A stretch of 21,825 bases of DNA from an uncultured Collinsella sp. (lineage in GTDB: Bacteria; Actinomycetota; Coriobacteriia; Coriobacteriales; Coriobacteriaceae), in contig CAJLVJ010000036.1 of NCBI GenBank assembly GCA_905210085.1, positions 1 to 21,825 on the forward strand, in the 5' to 3' direction. The first letter of the stretch is position 1. Each line of letters starts with the position of its first letter. Shown here one piece after another: positions 1 through 7,224 of this stretch. Both the position numbers and the translations under genes were made by a program. The notes below the pieces were generated by a model that made no database searches, was not told the origin of the DNA, and saw only the letters and a program-made list of their open reading frames with translations.

Positions 1-55
1 TCGCGCCGGACGAATTAAACCAGTACAGGGAGCCGTTGCACTCGTGAAGGCCGGT
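1..55. repeat. 55-bp direct repeat, copy 1 (inside wall-binding repeats)
   Basis: Bases 1-55 are identical to bases 550-604. Both encode the same part of a wall-binding repeat in the GH25 gene. The copies are 549 bp apart and belong to a larger near-duplication of the repeat block. Exact identity at the DNA level points to recent duplication or gene conversion. Confidence 0.9.
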
Positions 56-1540
56 AGCCATGGCGTGCGTCGAGGGGTCGAGCCAGTACCACGTACCGTT
101 TAAGTTGAGCCAGCCGGAGGCGAGGGCGCCGGAGCCCGTCGCGTAGTACCAGGTGCCGCCGTCGAGCACCCAGCCGGTCGCCATGGCGCCGGAGGCGTTG
201 AACCAGTACGCTGCGCCGTTGCACGCGTGGAGGCCCGTCGCCATGGCGCCGCCCGCGTCGGGGTCGAGCCAGTACCAGGAGCCACCGGTGTAAAGCCAGC
301 CAGTCGAGGCGATACCGTCAGCGAACCAGTACCAGGAGCCGTCGACGAGGCCCCAGCCGTTAAGGGGACCGCAGCTGCCGAAGTAGCGGCGGACGCCCTG
401 CGCGTCCGTCTGGTAGCCCGTCAGCATGGCCCCCGTCCGGGCGTCGAAGCAGTAGGGCACGCCGCCGACGGAAACGGGGCCGCGCGCCAGCGCGCCGGAG
501 CCAGTCGCGTAGTACCAGGTGCCGCCGTCGAGGACCCACCCGGTCGCCATCGCGCCGGACGAATTAAACCAGTACAGGGAGCCGTTGCACTCGTGAAGGC
601 CGGTGGCCATTACACCGCCCGCGTCGGGGTCGAGCCAATACCAGGCTCCGCCCTGGCGCAACCATCCGGTATACGCTTTGCCGTCAGAGGTTGCGTAATA
701 CCAAGTGCCCTCTTTTAACTGCCAGTAATAAAGAGAGACATCAACATACGCGTAATTCATATCAACGTTTCCGCTAATACCAGAAACTTTTCCGCGGCTT
801 GTATACTGCCAAAAGCTGTAACTGCCGGTATAGTGACATTGGGAGTTGTATTGAGCAATCCAATGATCCCAAGAACCGCTCTTAAATACAGGGTCGGTCA
901 ATATATTGTTAAACCAATTTAGGTTTGCATAAATGCCTGGCTTATATCCAGCACTAGAAATCTTATTACAGAATGTCTGAGCTCTAGATGCAATTCCGGA
1001 TTGACGACCATCTGCAATAATTGTCTTGTCCTCAAGATCGTAATACACCGGTAGCCTAGGATTGTGCCCCGATAGGCAGTCAATCACCATGGACGCCTCA
1101 TCGGCTGCCTGTTGATTATCAAAAGCATATGAATAGACATAGACGCCGTAGGGAATTCCGAGTCGCTCGCACTCAGAAATATTTCGATTAAATTGATAGT
1201 CAATTCGACCGCCGAAAGACGGAGCGCCAAACCCAACGCGCAGAATAGCGAAATCGATGCCAGAAGCTTTAACTGCGTCCCAATCAATACGCCCTTGGTG
1301 CTCGCTGACGTCAATGCCCTGAGCTGTAACCCCATCGGGAAGAGTGTCCATAGACAATAAAGCTATTCCGTCTTCTTCGGAAGAAGCATCATCTGAAACT
1401 AATTGTCCACCCTCATAACGCCAAGAATTCTCAACCAGAGTCTGAGCAGCCCCTGCATCCGCAGGGCATACAAACATAGAAACGGGCGCAAGGAGCATCA
1501 GCACCAACAATGCCGAAAACAACTTAAAATGTTTGTTCAT
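1..1540 (-). CDS. Secreted GH25 lysozyme-type muramidase with cell-wall-binding repeats (3' end outside window)
   Basis: The frame opens at ATG 1540, with GAGG about 8 bases upstream, and stays open to the left edge (513 codons seen). Residues 1-31 are a signal peptide (NKHFK, then a hydrophobic core, then A-rich end). Residues about 74-269 are a glycoside hydrolase 25 domain: GIDVSEHQG with Asp77, YYDLED with Asp168 and Glu170 (the DxE pair of the family), and a late FWQY motif. GH25 enzymes cut the MurNAc-GlcNAc bond of peptidoglycan outside the cell. From about residue 272 onward come repeated units of the type GW...G.WYW...SGAM, the choline-binding/cell-wall-binding repeat family, which attach such enzymes to the wall. 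The catalytic part is clearly more AT-rich than the repeats. It is first of three repeat-protein genes on this strand but has its own 266-base leader. The family call is firm; the ligand of the repeats is not known from sequence. Confidence 0.9.
   Translation of the reverse strand, partial: MNKHFKLFSALLVLMLLAPVSMFVCPADAGAAQTLVENSWRYEGGQLVSDDASSEEDGIALLSMDTLPDGVTAQGIDVSEHQGRIDWDAVKASGIDFAILRVGFGAPSFGGRIDYQFNRNISECERLGIPYGVYVYSYAFDNQQAADEASMVIDCLSGHNPRLPVYYDLEDKTIIADGRQSGIASRAQTFCNKISSAGYKPGIYANLNWFNNILTDPVFKSGSWDHWIAQYNSQCHYTGSYSFWQYTSRGKVSGISGNVDMNYAYVDVSLYYWQLKEGTWYYATSDGKAYTGWLRQGGAWYWLDPDAGGVMATGLHECNGSLYWFNSSGAMATGWVLDGGTWYYATGSGALARGPVSVGGVPYCFDARTGAMLTGYQTDAQGVRRYFGSCGPLNGWGLVDGSWYWFADGIASTGWLYTGGSWYWLDPDAGGAMATGLHACNGAAYWFNASGAMATGWVLDGGTWYYATGSGALASGWLNLNGTWYWLDPSTHAMATGLHECNGSLYWFNSSGA
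550..604. repeat. 55-bp direct repeat, copy 2
   Basis: This is the second copy of the identical 55-bp stretch at 1-55. Around it, the segment from about 487 to 655 also resembles the segment from about 123 to 290 at the same register, with scattered base differences. The repeat domain has therefore grown by duplication of multi-repeat blocks. Confidence 0.9.
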
Positions 1541-1612
1541 GTAAACCTCGTCATTCGCTCTTGATTGCGTCTAGCTTACAGCATAGCTATGAAAGATTCC
1601 CGAACATCTAAC

Positions 1613-1636
1613 AGGACAAGATGCCATCTAGGACAA
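1613..1636. promoter_or_regulatory. Possible operator-like repeat upstream of the GH25 gene
   Basis: Two direct copies of AGGACAA (1613-1619 and 1630-1636) flank the palindrome AGATGCCATCT (1619-1629), about 75-100 bases upstream of the GH25 start. Read on the coding strand, TTGTCC could also serve as a -35 element. I see no convincing -10 box at the right distance. This is a structural observation only. Confidence 0.2.
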
Positions 1637-1762
1637 TAAATAGTTGGGCGCAATGCTGCAAAGAAAAGAAGAACTTACCGGCAGGGTTGAACCCGCAGGC
1701 TCATTGCCCCCTCCTCTTGCCCCCAAGAATACCGACTTCAAATAAACTTTCAAACCAGATGT

Positions 1763-1795
1763 CAAAAAAGGTAGGGGGCCCAGAGAGTCCCCTAC
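1763..1795 (-). terminator. Rho-independent terminator after the NlpC/P60-like gene
   Basis: A perfect 7-bp stem (GTAGGGG 1771-1777 with CCCCTAC 1789-1795) and 11-base loop is followed on the minus strand by C and six T. It starts 12 bases past the stop of the gene ending at 1807. It separates that unit from the GH25 gene downstream, which therefore probably needs its own promoter within 1541-1760. Confidence 0.8.
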
Positions 1796-1806
1796 AACTC
1801 GGAATT

Positions 1807-2490
1807 CTAACGAATCAGTATTACTTTCGATGGGCCCAAAGCGGTCAAACCGGAGATGCGATTTCCATAACCATCACTATGCCAGAACAAATTTTCGCTC
1901 GGCGAATTGCCCCAGAAAAAGCCAATGTGGCTATCGTCCGCATATGGGTTGTAAGGATTAAAGAACACAATGTCCCCCTTACGAGCCAAACCACTACGCA
2001 GTAACTCATCAATAGAATTGAAATAAGTCACGTTCGCGCACGTATCGATAGCGTAGCCGTACCAACGATAAGCGTTTACGCAGCCGCCCCTTCCGGGACC
2101 TCCACTCCAAGGGGAATGACTCTGCTCGGCGGCAATGGGAGCTAAATTCCCGCCCGCTTTCATATATGCATGCGATACAAATCCGCCGCAGTTCATACCG
2201 GTATACCCGTCCCAACGAGGATCACCCTTTGGATACATACATGTTTCTTGGCTAAGATGCGTATCATAGCGTGTTCCACGGTAATAGCCGTCGTTTTCGT
2301 GGCTCATAAGCCAATTGACCAGACTGGACCTATTGACCCCCAAAACAGAACCAGACGTATTCAACCATGCACCACTTGCATTGAAGTAGTAGTCAACGCC
2401 ATCGATTTTCAGCCACCCATTAGCAAACATGGCGCCCGATGGCTGGAGCCAGTACCACGTACCGCCGTCATTAAGCCATCCAGTTTTCAT
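1807..2490 (-). CDS. NlpC/P60-like cysteine peptidase domain, severed C-terminal part of a wall-binding protein
   Basis: This 227-aa frame has two wall-binding repeats (residues about 3-45) and then a catalytic domain resembling NlpC/P60 or CHAP-type amidases. Likely catalytic residues are Cys101 in MNCGGFVSHAY, His188 in DSHIGFF and possibly His204 in FWHS; KGDIVFF is the usual strand before the His. Such domains cut stem-peptide or amide bonds of peptidoglycan. The ATG at 2490 follows directly, in the same frame, on the TAG (2493-2491) that ends the upstream gene, and the interrupted repeat continues across that stop. There is no Shine-Dalgarno before this ATG and no signal peptide, so as a separate protein it would stay in the cytoplasm. 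It is most likely the 3' half of one gene broken by a nonsense codon. Stop-codon readthrough or a sequencing error are alternatives. Confidence 0.75.
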   Translation of the reverse strand: MKTGWLNDGGTWYWLQPSGAMFANGWLKIDGVDYYFNASGAWLNTSGSVLGVNRSSLVNWLMSHENDGYYRGTRYDTHLSQETCMYPKGDPRWDGYTGMNCGGFVSHAYMKAGGNLAPIAAEQSHSPWSGGPGRGGCVNAYRWYGYAIDTCANVTYFNSIDELLRSGLARKGDIVFFNPYNPYADDSHIGFFWGNSPSENLFWHSDGYGNRISGLTALGPSKVILIR

Positions 2491-4017
2491 CTAGAATGTG
2501 GAAGGATCCATCCAATACCACGCACCGTTGACATATTGCCAACCAGACTTAAGGACACCATTGGAAGATGCGTAGTACCAAGTATTGTCGTTTTCGTCAG
2601 AAGCGTCATTCGGCATAATCCAACCAGATGCCACATTAACGACACCGTTTGCGTCCGCATAGAAAACCGCGTCTCCAATATGAATTGTACCTGGCAATGA
2701 AGACAAGTCGGCACGATCAGCGATTACGGGAGATCCATCAGATGAAGCAGGCAACGGCTCGCTCAGCGCTCCAGACGAATTCGCCCATGACATACCGTCG
2801 CTCAAGTTAATCCAGCACGAAGATGCCATCGCACCGGAATCATAAGAATAATAGCGCGTGTCGCCTACCGTATATTCACCAGTACGCATTGCGCCGGATA
2901 CATCATCAAGGTAATACCAGGCGCTTCCGGACTTTATCCATCGCCCTCGTTGAATAGCTCCGTTTGATGCGGCGTAATACCAAGTATCATCAGCAAGTGC
3001 CCAGCCTGTTGCCATGGCACCTGAACTCGTAAGGAAATAGGAGGTTGTACCCACTCGCACAAAGCCCGTGAGCATAATATGGCTTCCTGGATCCAGGTAA
3101 TACCAAGAATTCCCTAGAAGCAACCAACCTCCATGCAGCAAGCCGTTGGAGTCAGCGTAATACCAGTTGTTGTCAATAAGCGCCCACTGGGAGGAGAGCA
3201 TGGCCCCCGATCCGTTAAAGATATAAGGGGTTCCATTGCATGCATTCAGCCCGGTGGCCATAGAACCGTCCGCAGGATCAAGCCAATACCAACGGCCCCC
3301 ATCCGAGAGCCAGCCCTTTACCAGGGCGCCAGAGCCGGAGAAATAATGCCAAACGGAAGCATCAAGATGCCATCCGATAAGCATTGCGCCAGAAGAGGAG
3401 AATCCATACGTGGCTCCCCCGATCTGCAGCATCGAGTCGTGGACCATCTTGCCTTCATCATCCAGCCAATACCAGTTGTTGCCGTCTGAAAGCCAGCCTT
3501 TTAACATGGCGCCAGAACCGGAGAAATAACGCCAAGCAGAAGTGGAGCCCGTAGAATCTAGGTACCAGCCGACACGCATTGCACCCGAAGAGGAGAATCC
3601 ATAAGTCGCACCCCCGACTTGAACCAACCCATCCTGAGCCATTCGACCTTCGTCGTCGAACCAATACCAGCTACCGTTTATATGTCTCCAAGAAGAAACA
3701 GCGACTGTTCCGTCAGACAAGCCCCAACGCCAAAAACCAGCCCCCTCTTCGGGCGATATCCATCCTTGATGCCAAATAATTTGATTCGAAACCTCAGAAG
3801 AGACCTCATTATCCACCTGAGAGTTCTGCTCAACGGCGAAGGCCGATTCGCGCTGAGCATCAACACCTGACTCGACAGAAGCAATGGCAACGTTAGATGC
3901 GGGACCTTCGTCAATGTTATTCGAATCAAGGGCGTATAACATCGAAGGCGAACCCAAAAGGAGCCCAAAAGAAATGAGGCCCGAAAAAGCCAGCACTCCG
4001 AATGACCATTTCTTCAT
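2491..4017 (-). CDS. Secreted cell-wall-binding-repeat protein, ended by an in-frame TAG inside a repeat
   Basis: ATG 4017 is preferred because MKKWSFG plus a hydrophobic core and a SPSMLYA end makes a typical signal peptide; an in-frame GTG at 4038 would add seven residues. Neither start has a clear ribosome-binding site. After an acidic/Ser linker (about residues 30-80) come some 18 aromatic wall-binding repeats (forms of GW, WYW and SGAM) up to the end. Two blocks near the N-terminus are near-duplicates, each carrying GATYGFSSSGAM followed by GSGA and KGWLSDG. The frame ends in WYWMDPSTF then TAG, part-way through a repeat that resumes at once after the stop. The full product would be about 735 residues, a wall-targeting region followed by an NlpC/P60-like catalytic domain. 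As it stands the reading frame gives only a secreted wall-binding protein with no enzyme head. Confidence 0.8.
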   Translation of the reverse strand: MKKWSFGVLAFSGLISFGLLLGSPSMLYALDSNNIDEGPASNVAIASVESGVDAQRESAFAVEQNSQVDNEVSSEVSNQIIWHQGWISPEEGAGFWRWGLSDGTVAVSSWRHINGSWYWFDDEGRMAQDGLVQVGGATYGFSSSGAMRVGWYLDSTGSTSAWRYFSGSGAMLKGWLSDGNNWYWLDDEGKMVHDSMLQIGGATYGFSSSGAMLIGWHLDASVWHYFSGSGALVKGWLSDGGRWYWLDPADGSMATGLNACNGTPYIFNGSGAMLSSQWALIDNNWYYADSNGLLHGGWLLLGNSWYYLDPGSHIMLTGFVRVGTTSYFLTSSGAMATGWALADDTWYYAASNGAIQRGRWIKSGSAWYYLDDVSGAMRTGEYTVGDTRYYSYDSGAMASSCWINLSDGMSWANSSGALSEPLPASSDGSPVIADRADLSSLPGTIHIGDAVFYADANGVVNVASGWIMPNDASDENDNTWYYASSNGVLKSGWQYVNGAWYWMDPSTF

Positions 4018-4043
4018 AGCAGCACAGCATCCAATCACGCAGC

Positions 4044-4071
4044 GGCCCCGTCGCTTCAGGGCAACGGGGCC
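4044..4071. other. GC-rich hairpin between the second and third repeat-protein genes
   Basis: A perfect 8-bp inverted repeat, GGCCCCGT (4044-4051) and ACGGGGCC (4064-4071), has a 12-base loop. It lies 27 bases past the stop of the gene ending at 4098 and just before the start of the next gene. No T-run follows on either strand, so it is a weak terminator candidate at best. It may instead be a processing or attenuation structure in the leader of the next gene, which lacks a clear ribosome-binding site. Confidence 0.45.
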
Positions 4072-4097
4072 TCAATCAAAACTAGCTCAGTAATGTA

Positions 4098-5354
4098 CTA
4101 GCCAATTTGCTGGCAGTTTTTGCACTCTCGTGAAGCGCCACGCCTCTGGGCCTCCTGGATAGAGATCTGCGAATAGCCCTTTGCGTCCTTGCCAACGGTA
4201 CGGCATTTATGCGTATGGTAAACATGGCTACCGCTCTTGTACCAAACTAAACCGTAGCCCGGAATCCACTTGCCGTCCTCGCCGACATAGTAGGAGCCAA
4301 CCCAGGCATTCGTAGCCATGGCACCGGAAGACCGGAGGTAGTAGTCGCCGACCCAGGCGTCGTGGGCCATAGCGCCGGAACCGCTAAAGTAGTACCAGGC
4401 GCCGCCGACCTGACGCCAGCCGGTGGCCATCGCGCCGGAATCGTCGAACCAGTACCAAACTCCACCAACGTTAGCCCAAGAGTTAGAGGCCATAGCGCCC
4501 GAACCTCCGAGCCAATACCACGTGCCGCCATTGCTGAGCCAGCCGGTTGCCATGGCGCCCGAACCGCTCGCATAGTACCAAGAGCCGCCTGCCAAGAACC
4601 ACCCAGTGGCCATTGTACCGGAGTCGCCGAACCAGTACCAGGAGCCGCCGAGGCTGCGCCAGCTGTTAGCGACCATGGCGCCCGAGCCGTCGAGGTAGTA
4701 CCACGTACCGCCGATGTTGAGCCAGCCAGTGGCCATCGCACCGGAAGCGTTGGCGTAGTACCACGTCCCCGAAACGTTGATCCAGCCGGTCAGCATGACA
4801 CCATACTCGTCGAAATAATACCAAGTTCCACCGATATTATGCCAACCGGTCAGCAGTTCGCCACTGGAGGTCGCATAGAACCACTTTCCATAGATGGAGT
4901 CATAGAGCCAGCCGCTATGCTGCATGCGGCCATCGGCGTTGGCACCAGGGGTGTTCAGGAAGTAGTTCTTGCCGTCAATCTGAACTCGGCCGTATGCCAT
5001 ATCATGGCTTTCGGGGTAGAAGTAATACTTGTCCCCACCGATAGACTGCCAGCCCGACACCGCGATCCCGTCAGCGCCAAAATAGTACCAAACAGCTTCG
5101 TATTCGTTATGCCACTGGTTCGTGACCATGGCGCCAGTTTCGGGATCGAAATAGCGAAGGTTGCCGTCCTCGCACCGAACGAGTCCAGTCTTCGGACGAC
5201 CGTCGGAACACCATTCCGTAATCGGTCCACCGCCTCCGCCACCGCCAGCAATATCAGCAAATGAGGGCGCCGGGGCAACCGTCATGCAGGCAGCGGCAAA
5301 TGCAACAACTCCCAGCACTGTTAGTCCGTGCCATCTTTCTCGAAGGTTTTTCAT
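4098..5354 (-). CDS. Secreted cell-wall-binding-repeat protein with C-terminal His/Cys metal-binding-like motif
   Basis: This 418-aa protein starts at ATG 5354 with AAGGA about 8 bases upstream. Residues 1-34 are a signal peptide (KNLRERW, hydrophobic core, SFA). Then come seven glycines (37-43), two cysteines (Cys49, Cys61), and about 15 wall-binding repeats (residues about 66-360, forms of TGW...GGTWYY...SGAM). The last 45 residues are different: KSGSHVYHTHKC, then an ISIQEAQRRGA helix, then CKNC. This YHxxxC...AxxxG...CxxC layout (His380, Cys384, Cys411, Cys414) is a small metal-binding-like module seen at the ends of various secreted proteins and nucleases. I see no known catalytic domain. 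It probably sits on the wall through its repeats and presents the small terminal module. The GC-rich repeats resemble those of the GH25 gene more than those of the gene just downstream. Confidence 0.85.
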   Translation of the reverse strand: MKNLRERWHGLTVLGVVAFAAACMTVAPAPSFADIAGGGGGGGPITEWCSDGRPKTGLVRCEDGNLRYFDPETGAMVTNQWHNEYEAVWYYFGADGIAVSGWQSIGGDKYYFYPESHDMAYGRVQIDGKNYFLNTPGANADGRMQHSGWLYDSIYGKWFYATSSGELLTGWHNIGGTWYYFDEYGVMLTGWINVSGTWYYANASGAMATGWLNIGGTWYYLDGSGAMVANSWRSLGGSWYWFGDSGTMATGWFLAGGSWYYASGSGAMATGWLSNGGTWYWLGGSGAMASNSWANVGGVWYWFDDSGAMATGWRQVGGAWYYFSGSGAMAHDAWVGDYYLRSSGAMATNAWVGSYYVGEDGKWIPGYGLVWYKSGSHVYHTHKCRTVGKDAKGYSQISIQEAQRRGASRECKNCQQIG

Positions 5355-5538
5355 ACGACATCCTTTTTCCGAGATTTAAGGCTCTCTTAAGTTATTTTTA
5401 AACTATCAATTCAGTATTTCAACGGGAAATCGATAAAAGGTGTCTTTGTGACTGCAATTTAAATATGAGTCGCCACACCTCAACCGTTACGCTAAATAGC
5501 TTCTGAGTCAAACCGAGCACATAAGCGAACCAATTTAA
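5355..5538. other. AT-rich intergenic stretch with no gene seen
   Basis: Apart from the possible promoter at 5395-5422 I find no open frame with a start, no hairpin with a T-run and no repeat here. It marks the sharp drop in GC between the repeat-protein genes and the accessory island. Confidence 0.5.
5395..5422 (-). promoter_or_regulatory. Possible promoter of the 4098-5354 gene
   Basis: On the minus strand TTGAAA (5422-5417) is followed after 16 bases by TAAAAA (5400-5395), in an AT-rich leader 40 bases above the start codon. The -10 match is moderate. Confidence 0.35.
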
Positions 5539-5673
5539 TTAATACGGCCACCTAAAAATCCTGACACACGTTTTCGATATGACAAGAGCCGCTTCAACGA
5601 GGAGTACTTGAACTCCACCGCTCTTGCAGCTCTTGAGGATACTTTGCCGGATCTTGGAATTACTTCGCTCTAA
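5539..5673 (+). pseudogene. 3' fragment of an unidentified gene
   Basis: A 44-codon open stretch ends in TAA at 5671-5673. It begins just after an in-frame TAA (5536-5538) and has no ATG. Its later part reads like real protein (YDKSRFNEEYLNSTALAAL, then EDTLPDLGITSL) with balanced acidic and hydrophobic residues. I do not recognise the family; a transposase or recombinase tail is possible but unsupported. It meets the minus-strand glycosyltransferase remnant tail to tail, the two stop codons overlapping by two bases, which fits a recombination scar. It could also be a chance frame. Confidence 0.3.
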
Positions 5674-5858
5674 AGCGAGAAGTACTCACTGTCGGAGGAT
5701 AGGTTTGGTCCGAGCCACGGATCGCCTCCCAAGAAGAACTCAGGCCAGCGCTGCATGAACAGCGCTTGTTCGCGCTTCCAGCGGCGCAGCTTTTCCTCGT
5801 TGGCCTCTTCCCTGCCGCGCGAGGTGAACTCGTAGTGGCACAGCTCGGCATAGGGCAT
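5670..5858 (-). pseudogene. Remnant of the C-terminal end of the two-domain glycosyltransferase
   Basis: These 62 codons match residues 767-828 of the intact glycosyltransferase ending at 7384. They differ at only six positions (Met/Thr at the start, Cys/Tyr, Gly/Asp, Ser/Ala, Asp/Glu, Leu/Tyr at the end). The match stops abruptly just above the ATG. The DNA is identical over a run of more than 55 bp (around 5779-5837 and 7493-7551) and more divergent near the stop codon. By chance or selection the remnant has an excellent Shine-Dalgarno (AGGAGG, 6 bases before ATG 5858), so a 62-aa peptide could be made. It lacks both glycosyltransferase catalytic regions, so it cannot transfer sugars. With the intact gene it flanks the Abi-like gene as a direct repeat. 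Confidence 0.8.
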
Positions 5859-5863
5859 TTGCC
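5670..5863. repeat. Direct repeat of about 190 bp, copy 1 (glycosyltransferase 3' end)
   Basis: This copy runs in the same orientation as 7384-7576 and is high in identity (I estimate 85-90 percent by eye). It ends at the shared motif CATAGGGC, beyond which the two flanks are unrelated. The two copies bracket the Abi-like gene and its leader. Confidence 0.8.
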
Positions 5864-6012
5864 CTCCTCCAGCAAAACACTGTCACTAACTTAGCCCACC
5901 AACCTCGCCATTTGTTAAGCAACAAGTGCGAGCGGTAGGTATTGATCTACAACCGTTGGGGATTGAAACAAATGCAGTAGCCGAAAACGTAATATCTTCC
6001 GATTGGCGCGGC

Positions 6013-6049
6013 ATAAAAATAGAGGGCGTCCCATAAAGAGAAGCCCCCT
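6013..6049 (-). terminator. Probable terminator of the Abi-like gene
   Basis: On the minus strand AGGGGGC (6049-6043) pairs with GCCCTCT (6027-6021), seven pairs including one G-U, around a 15-base loop. ATTTTTAT follows. It lies about 50 bases past the stop of the Abi-like gene. A second imperfect hairpin (CGAAAAGCGG with CCGTTTTG, about 6052-6074) sits just before it in the transcript. Confidence 0.5.
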
Positions 6050-6101
6050 TGCAAAACGGCCGAACCGCTTTTCGAAGTGGAAAATATTTTGCACCAGATG
6101 C

Positions 6102-7115
6102 CTAGGAATCGCAAGAAGGCATATCTTCAGCGTCACACAAATACCATGCGCCGATCACTTTCGACAAAAACGAGAAGGAGGAAGTGATGACCTCCGCACC
6201 TTTGTAGTAGTTGATGTTGCGATTTGCCCTAGAAATAAACTTGGAAAGCGATCGTGCTTTGTGCTTAATAACGCCTTTAGACGACAGCTCTTTGTGCAGA
6301 TATAGCGTTGTGACAATCTGACGTATTCGCTCATTGCTCATCCTTGCCTTACGCTGATAAGAGCCAACCCCATCTATTTTGCTCAATGCCTTCATAACGC
6401 CGTTATTTGCCCTTCGGGCATTCTCGCCCGAAGCAAGACCATTAAGAATGCAACTATTGTGAGCACACGCGTTGCGGAGATCTTTTGCCGCGCGAAGCAA
6501 ATAAAACCTATCGCGAAGCTCATCATCGTCAAACCGTTTGGCGCAAAACAAAATGAATGAATTAAAGGCGCCAAAGGTAATAACTTCCAGAAAGGCCCAG
6601 ACAGGCATATTAAAACCACTGTATTTTGCAAGAATGCCTGCAGAATAGGCACTCGACTCACAACGTGAAATCTCTTTTTTAACCCAGTTGGTCACATTCC
6701 CCTTGCTATCAAATGTATCCTGCTCGCTCAAATAGTCTTGAACGATTTCGTAACCGTCCTCGGCATGCTGCTCTATCCTGCCCAGCAAGTCAACTTTGCA
6801 GAAGTGCTCGATATCAAGAGTGAGTGAAATCATCTCGTTTCGAAGCAACATATCGATAATCGAAAGGTCAACAAGCATCTTGAAATCTAAGTTGACATAT
6901 TCACCCTTGCGTTTTCCATCAGAAACCTTTGGAAATCCGGTGCGGTACGAGCGCAAGCGAAAGTAATTGTTGTTCTTCGTCAGATACTCGACTGCCTCTG
7001 CCTCGCTCATATAGCGGAAACGGACACCCTTGCTCTTAAGATGGGAGACTTGTTCCCAAGGAGTAAGCCAAGGCTTTTGATCGCACATATCTTGTTGACG
7101 AATAGGGCTATTCAT
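6102..7115 (-). CDS. AbiD/AbiF-like abortive-infection protein (Abi_2 family, HEPN ribonuclease)
   Basis: This 337-aa protein starts at ATG 7115 with GGAGAG a few bases upstream. The N-terminal part has the family hallmark YLTKNNNYFRLRSYRTGF (residues 44-61). A helical region follows (IIDMLLRNEMISLTLDIEH, then GYEIVQDYL). A HEPN active-site motif RxxxxH sits at Arg214-His219 (RNACAH), followed by N and an LN pair as usual in AbiD/AbiF. HEPN proteins of this type are RNA-cutting toxins that stop growth on phage infection. Published work has tied AbiF to an RNA antitoxin and to the origin of Cas13. No signal peptide or membrane segment is seen, so it acts in the cytoplasm. It stands alone on the minus strand with its own leader and probable terminator, is more AT-rich than the glycosyltransferases, and is flanked by a duplicated glycosyltransferase gene end. 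Acquisition by transfer is likely. Confidence 0.85.
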   Translation of the reverse strand: MNSPIRQQDMCDQKPWLTPWEQVSHLKSKGVRFRYMSEAEAVEYLTKNNNYFRLRSYRTGFPKVSDGKRKGEYVNLDFKMLVDLSIIDMLLRNEMISLTLDIEHFCKVDLLGRIEQHAEDGYEIVQDYLSEQDTFDSKGNVTNWVKKEISRCESSAYSAGILAKYSGFNMPVWAFLEVITFGAFNSFILFCAKRFDDDELRDRFYLLRAAKDLRNACAHNSCILNGLASGENARRANNGVMKALSKIDGVGSYQRKARMSNERIRQIVTTLYLHKELSSKGVIKHKARSLSKFISRANRNINYYKGAEVITSSFSFLSKVIGAWYLCDAEDMPSCDS

Positions 7116-7224
7116 TGCGCTCTCCAGCGTATTTGATGAAATAACAGATTGATTTTATCCTAACTGTAAATACCTATTAAACAGCCGGACGCTCATGCAA
7201 ACAGTCAATCATCGTTTGAATAAT

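Noticed and set aside
4362..5264. Plus-strand open frame of 300 codons antisense to a wall-binding-repeat gene
   Set aside because: Its periodic sequence mirrors the repeats on the other strand; there is no signal peptide or known domain.
5941..5968. CRISPR array
   Set aside because: Only one repeat-like motif occurs, with no second copy or spacer and no cas genes, so no array is called.
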